Shown piece by piece: positions 5,732 to 7,278 of a stretch of 7,278 bases of DNA. A model generated the notes under the pieces. The model was not told the origin of the DNA. It saw only the letters and a program-made list of their open reading frames with translations, and searched no databases. The position numbers were made by a program, and so were the translations under genes. How positions within the stretch are numbered: position 1 is the first letter of the stretch; the number at the start of each line of letters is the position of its first letter. The stretch is from Verrucomicrobiales bacterium. Its GTDB lineage: Bacteria > Verrucomicrobiota > Verrucomicrobiia > Verrucomicrobiales > Akkermansiaceae. The stretch spans positions 1 to 7,278 of the forward strand of contig DPWT01000261.1 in the NCBI GenBank assembly GCA_003527555.1. Reading direction: 5' to 3'.

Positions 5732-7278
5732 TTATATCCATTGACCCGTAGGAGACCGAGGGTCTTTAGCCAGACTCTCAGGCGTACCGCAGGCGACCAA
5801 CTGCCCCCCATGCTTGCCGCCACCAGGACCCATATCAATAACCCAGTCCGCGGCACGAATGACATCAAGATTATGTTCCACAATCACTAGCGAGTTCCCA
5901 GCATCACGCAATTTGTAGAGTACATCAAGTAAGACGCGAATGTCTTCATAGTGTAAACCCGTGGTTGGTTCATCCAGCAAATAAAGGCAATGGCCGTTGT
6001 TTGGGCGCGAAAGCTCGTCAGCAAGCTTCACTCGCTGCGCCTCGCCCCCAGACAGCGTGTTCGCTGACTGTCCAAGATGAATATAACCTAAGCCTACATC
6101 ACAGAGCGCGACCAGAATACGGCTCAATTTGGGCACATTCTCAAAAAAAACCGAAGCAGCTTCGGCCGTCATTTCCAACACTTCTGCAATATTTTTACCC
6201 TTATAAGTGACTTCAAGCGTTTCACGATTGTAGCGTTTTCCTCCGCAGGAGTCACATGTGACAAATGCATCGTTGAGAAAGTGCATATCGATTCGAATAG
6301 CTCCATCTCCTTGACACTTCTCGCAGCGGCCACCTTTAATATTAAAACTAAACCTCCCCGCTGCATACCCCCTTTGCCTAGAGAGTGGTAGCTTGGCAAA
6401 GATAGCGCGGATCAAATCAAGAGCTCCTGTATAAGTAGCAGGGTTCGACCTAGGACTTCGGCCAATCGGCTTCTGATCGACTACAACAACCTTTGAGATC
6501 TGATCAATTCCCTCAACGGTATCATGCTTTCCTGGTTGGCTCATAGCCCGATGAAAATGCCGAGCAAGCACACGCCGGAGGATGTTGTCTATGAGAGTAG
6601 ATTTCCCGCTACCACTGGGGCCGGTCACCGAAACCATCAGACCAAGCGGTATAGCCACATCAATCCCTTGTAAATTATGTTCGCGAGCGTTTCGGATGAT
6701 AATTTCTCTGTTTCGCTCCGCACATTTATTAGAAATCTTGAGAGGGTTTTTGCCTGTGAGCCACTTCCCCGTGACGGACTGCTTATGAAGTATTACATCA
6801 TCAGGTTTACCCGCAGCCAATACAATACCGCCGTGGCTACCAGCTCCCGGACCAATATCGATCAACCAGTCGGCCGCCCGAATTGTCTCCTCGTCATGCT
6901 CAACGACCACCACAGTATTTCCAAGGTCGCGCAGCCTAGAGAGCGCTTGAATCAGTCGGGCATTGTCAGCTGCGTGTAGACCAATACTGGGCTCATCTAG
7001 CACATAGATCACCCCAGAAAGCCCTGCACCGATTTGGGTGGCGAGCCGAATACGTTGCGTCTCACCGCCAGAAAGGGTGTTGCTAGCGCGATCGAGGGTG
7101 AGGTAAGAAAGCCCGACATCATCCAGGAATGCCAATCGACGTAAAATCTCTCCCAGAACTCCCTTCAACGCCTCACCTCGGCCTTCCGGTAGGTCTATTT
7201 TATCTAGCCAGTGGAGGGCGTCTTCGACGGGTAATGCACAGAACTCGTCAATCCCCATGGGGGCGTCAGTAGGATGAT
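5732..7278 (-). CDS. uvrA: UvrABC excinuclease subunit A, C-terminal part (runs off the window)
   Basis: The 5' end lies outside the window: the frame stays open through 7278, so the ATG at 7256-7258 (giving 508 residues) is an internal Met. UvrA is the ABC-type ATPase dimer that finds DNA lesions and loads UvrB in nucleotide excision repair. Counting from that Met: first ABC signature NTLSGGETQRIRLA (60-73) and Walker B VIYVLDEPSIGLH (83-95), then the second ATPase with Walker A GPSGSGKS (213-220), the zinc module CEKC (312-315) and CDSC (335-338), the second signature NTLSGGEAQRVKLA (400-413), Walker B LYLLDEPTTGLH (425-436) and the EHNLDVI switch region (461-467). All visible key residues are intact. 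The C-terminus (ending SPTGQWI) is of normal length. The stop lies 104 bases before the sigma-factor start, with no strong terminator between them, so some read-through is possible. Confidence 0.97.
   Translation of the reverse strand, partial: HPTDAPMGIDEFCALPVEDALHWLDKIDLPEGRGEALKGVLGEILRRLAFLDDVGLSYLTLDRASNTLSGGETQRIRLATQIGAGLSGVIYVLDEPSIGLHAADNARLIQALSRLRDLGNTVVVVEHDEETIRAADWLIDIGPGAGSHGGIVLAAGKPDDVILHKQSVTGKWLTGKNPLKISNKCAERNREIIIRNAREHNLQGIDVAIPLGLMVSVTGPSGSGKSTLIDNILRRVLARHFHRAMSQPGKHDTVEGIDQISKVVVVDQKPIGRSPRSNPATYTGALDLIRAIFAKLPLSRQRGYAAGRFSFNIKGGRCEKCQGDGAIRIDMHFLNDAFVTCDSCGGKRYNRETLEVTYKGKNIAEVLEMTAEAASVFFENVPKLSRILVALCDVGLGYIHLGQSANTLSGGEAQRVKLADELSRPNNGHCLYLLDEPTTGLHYEDIRVLLDVLYKLRDAGNSLVIVEHNLDVIRAADWVIDMGPGGGKHGGQLVACGTPESLAKDPRSPTGQWI

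Noticed and set aside
5605..5883. A 92-codon minus-strand open frame bridging uvrA and the sigma gene
   Set aside because: It overlaps the ends of two solid genes in another frame and reads as low-complexity shadow sequence.
5732..7258. ABC transporter ATPase reading of the two-ATPase gene
   Set aside because: The zinc module, GRSPRSNPATYTG and the paired signatures are diagnostic for UvrA, and transporter features are missing.

Overview
The window is 7,278 bases of ordinary-looking bacterial chromosome with mid-range GC. It carries seven complete genes, one partial gene and one small gene whose true start is uncertain. All genes lie on the minus strand except the ribosomal protein L9 gene. 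The mix suggests a Gram-negative-type bacterium, plausibly of the PVC group (Verrucomicrobiota-like). Pointers are the L9 sequence style, a sigma factor followed by a non-zinc membrane regulator and an exported PDZ protein, and weak use of Shine-Dalgarno sites. This placement is an impression from family knowledge and was not tested by a search.

Left end (1-730): a short minus-strand unit has a small unknown protein that is probably exported, followed 7 bases downstream by a DUF2007 protein. The exported protein's signal peptide is encoded upstream of any ATG, GTG or TTG in its frame, so its start codon is a puzzle. Next to it lies a nested inverted repeat, then the probable L9 promoter.

Centre (731-3075): rplI (+) ends in a clear rho-independent terminator. 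Converging on it is a minus-strand pair, a SirB1/transglutaminase-like protein and an alpha/beta hydrolase of the monoacylglycerol lipase type, overlapping by an ATGA. A two-codon minigene with a good ribosome binding site sits just before the first gene of this pair. A minus-strand terminator separates the pair from the genes to its right.

Right part (3076-5627): reading on the minus strand there is an ECF-type sigma factor, a single-pass membrane protein that is probably its anti-sigma factor, and an exported single-PDZ protein with its own candidate promoter and a strong terminator. I read these three as an envelope-sensing regulatory module. It is the most interesting content of the window.

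Right end (5732-7278): the C-terminal half or so of UvrA, the DNA-damage recognition ATPase of nucleotide excision repair, transcribed towards the sigma gene and cut by the window edge.

I saw no tRNA, rRNA, CRISPR array, insertion sequence or phage gene. No gene-free stretch exceeds about 210 bases.
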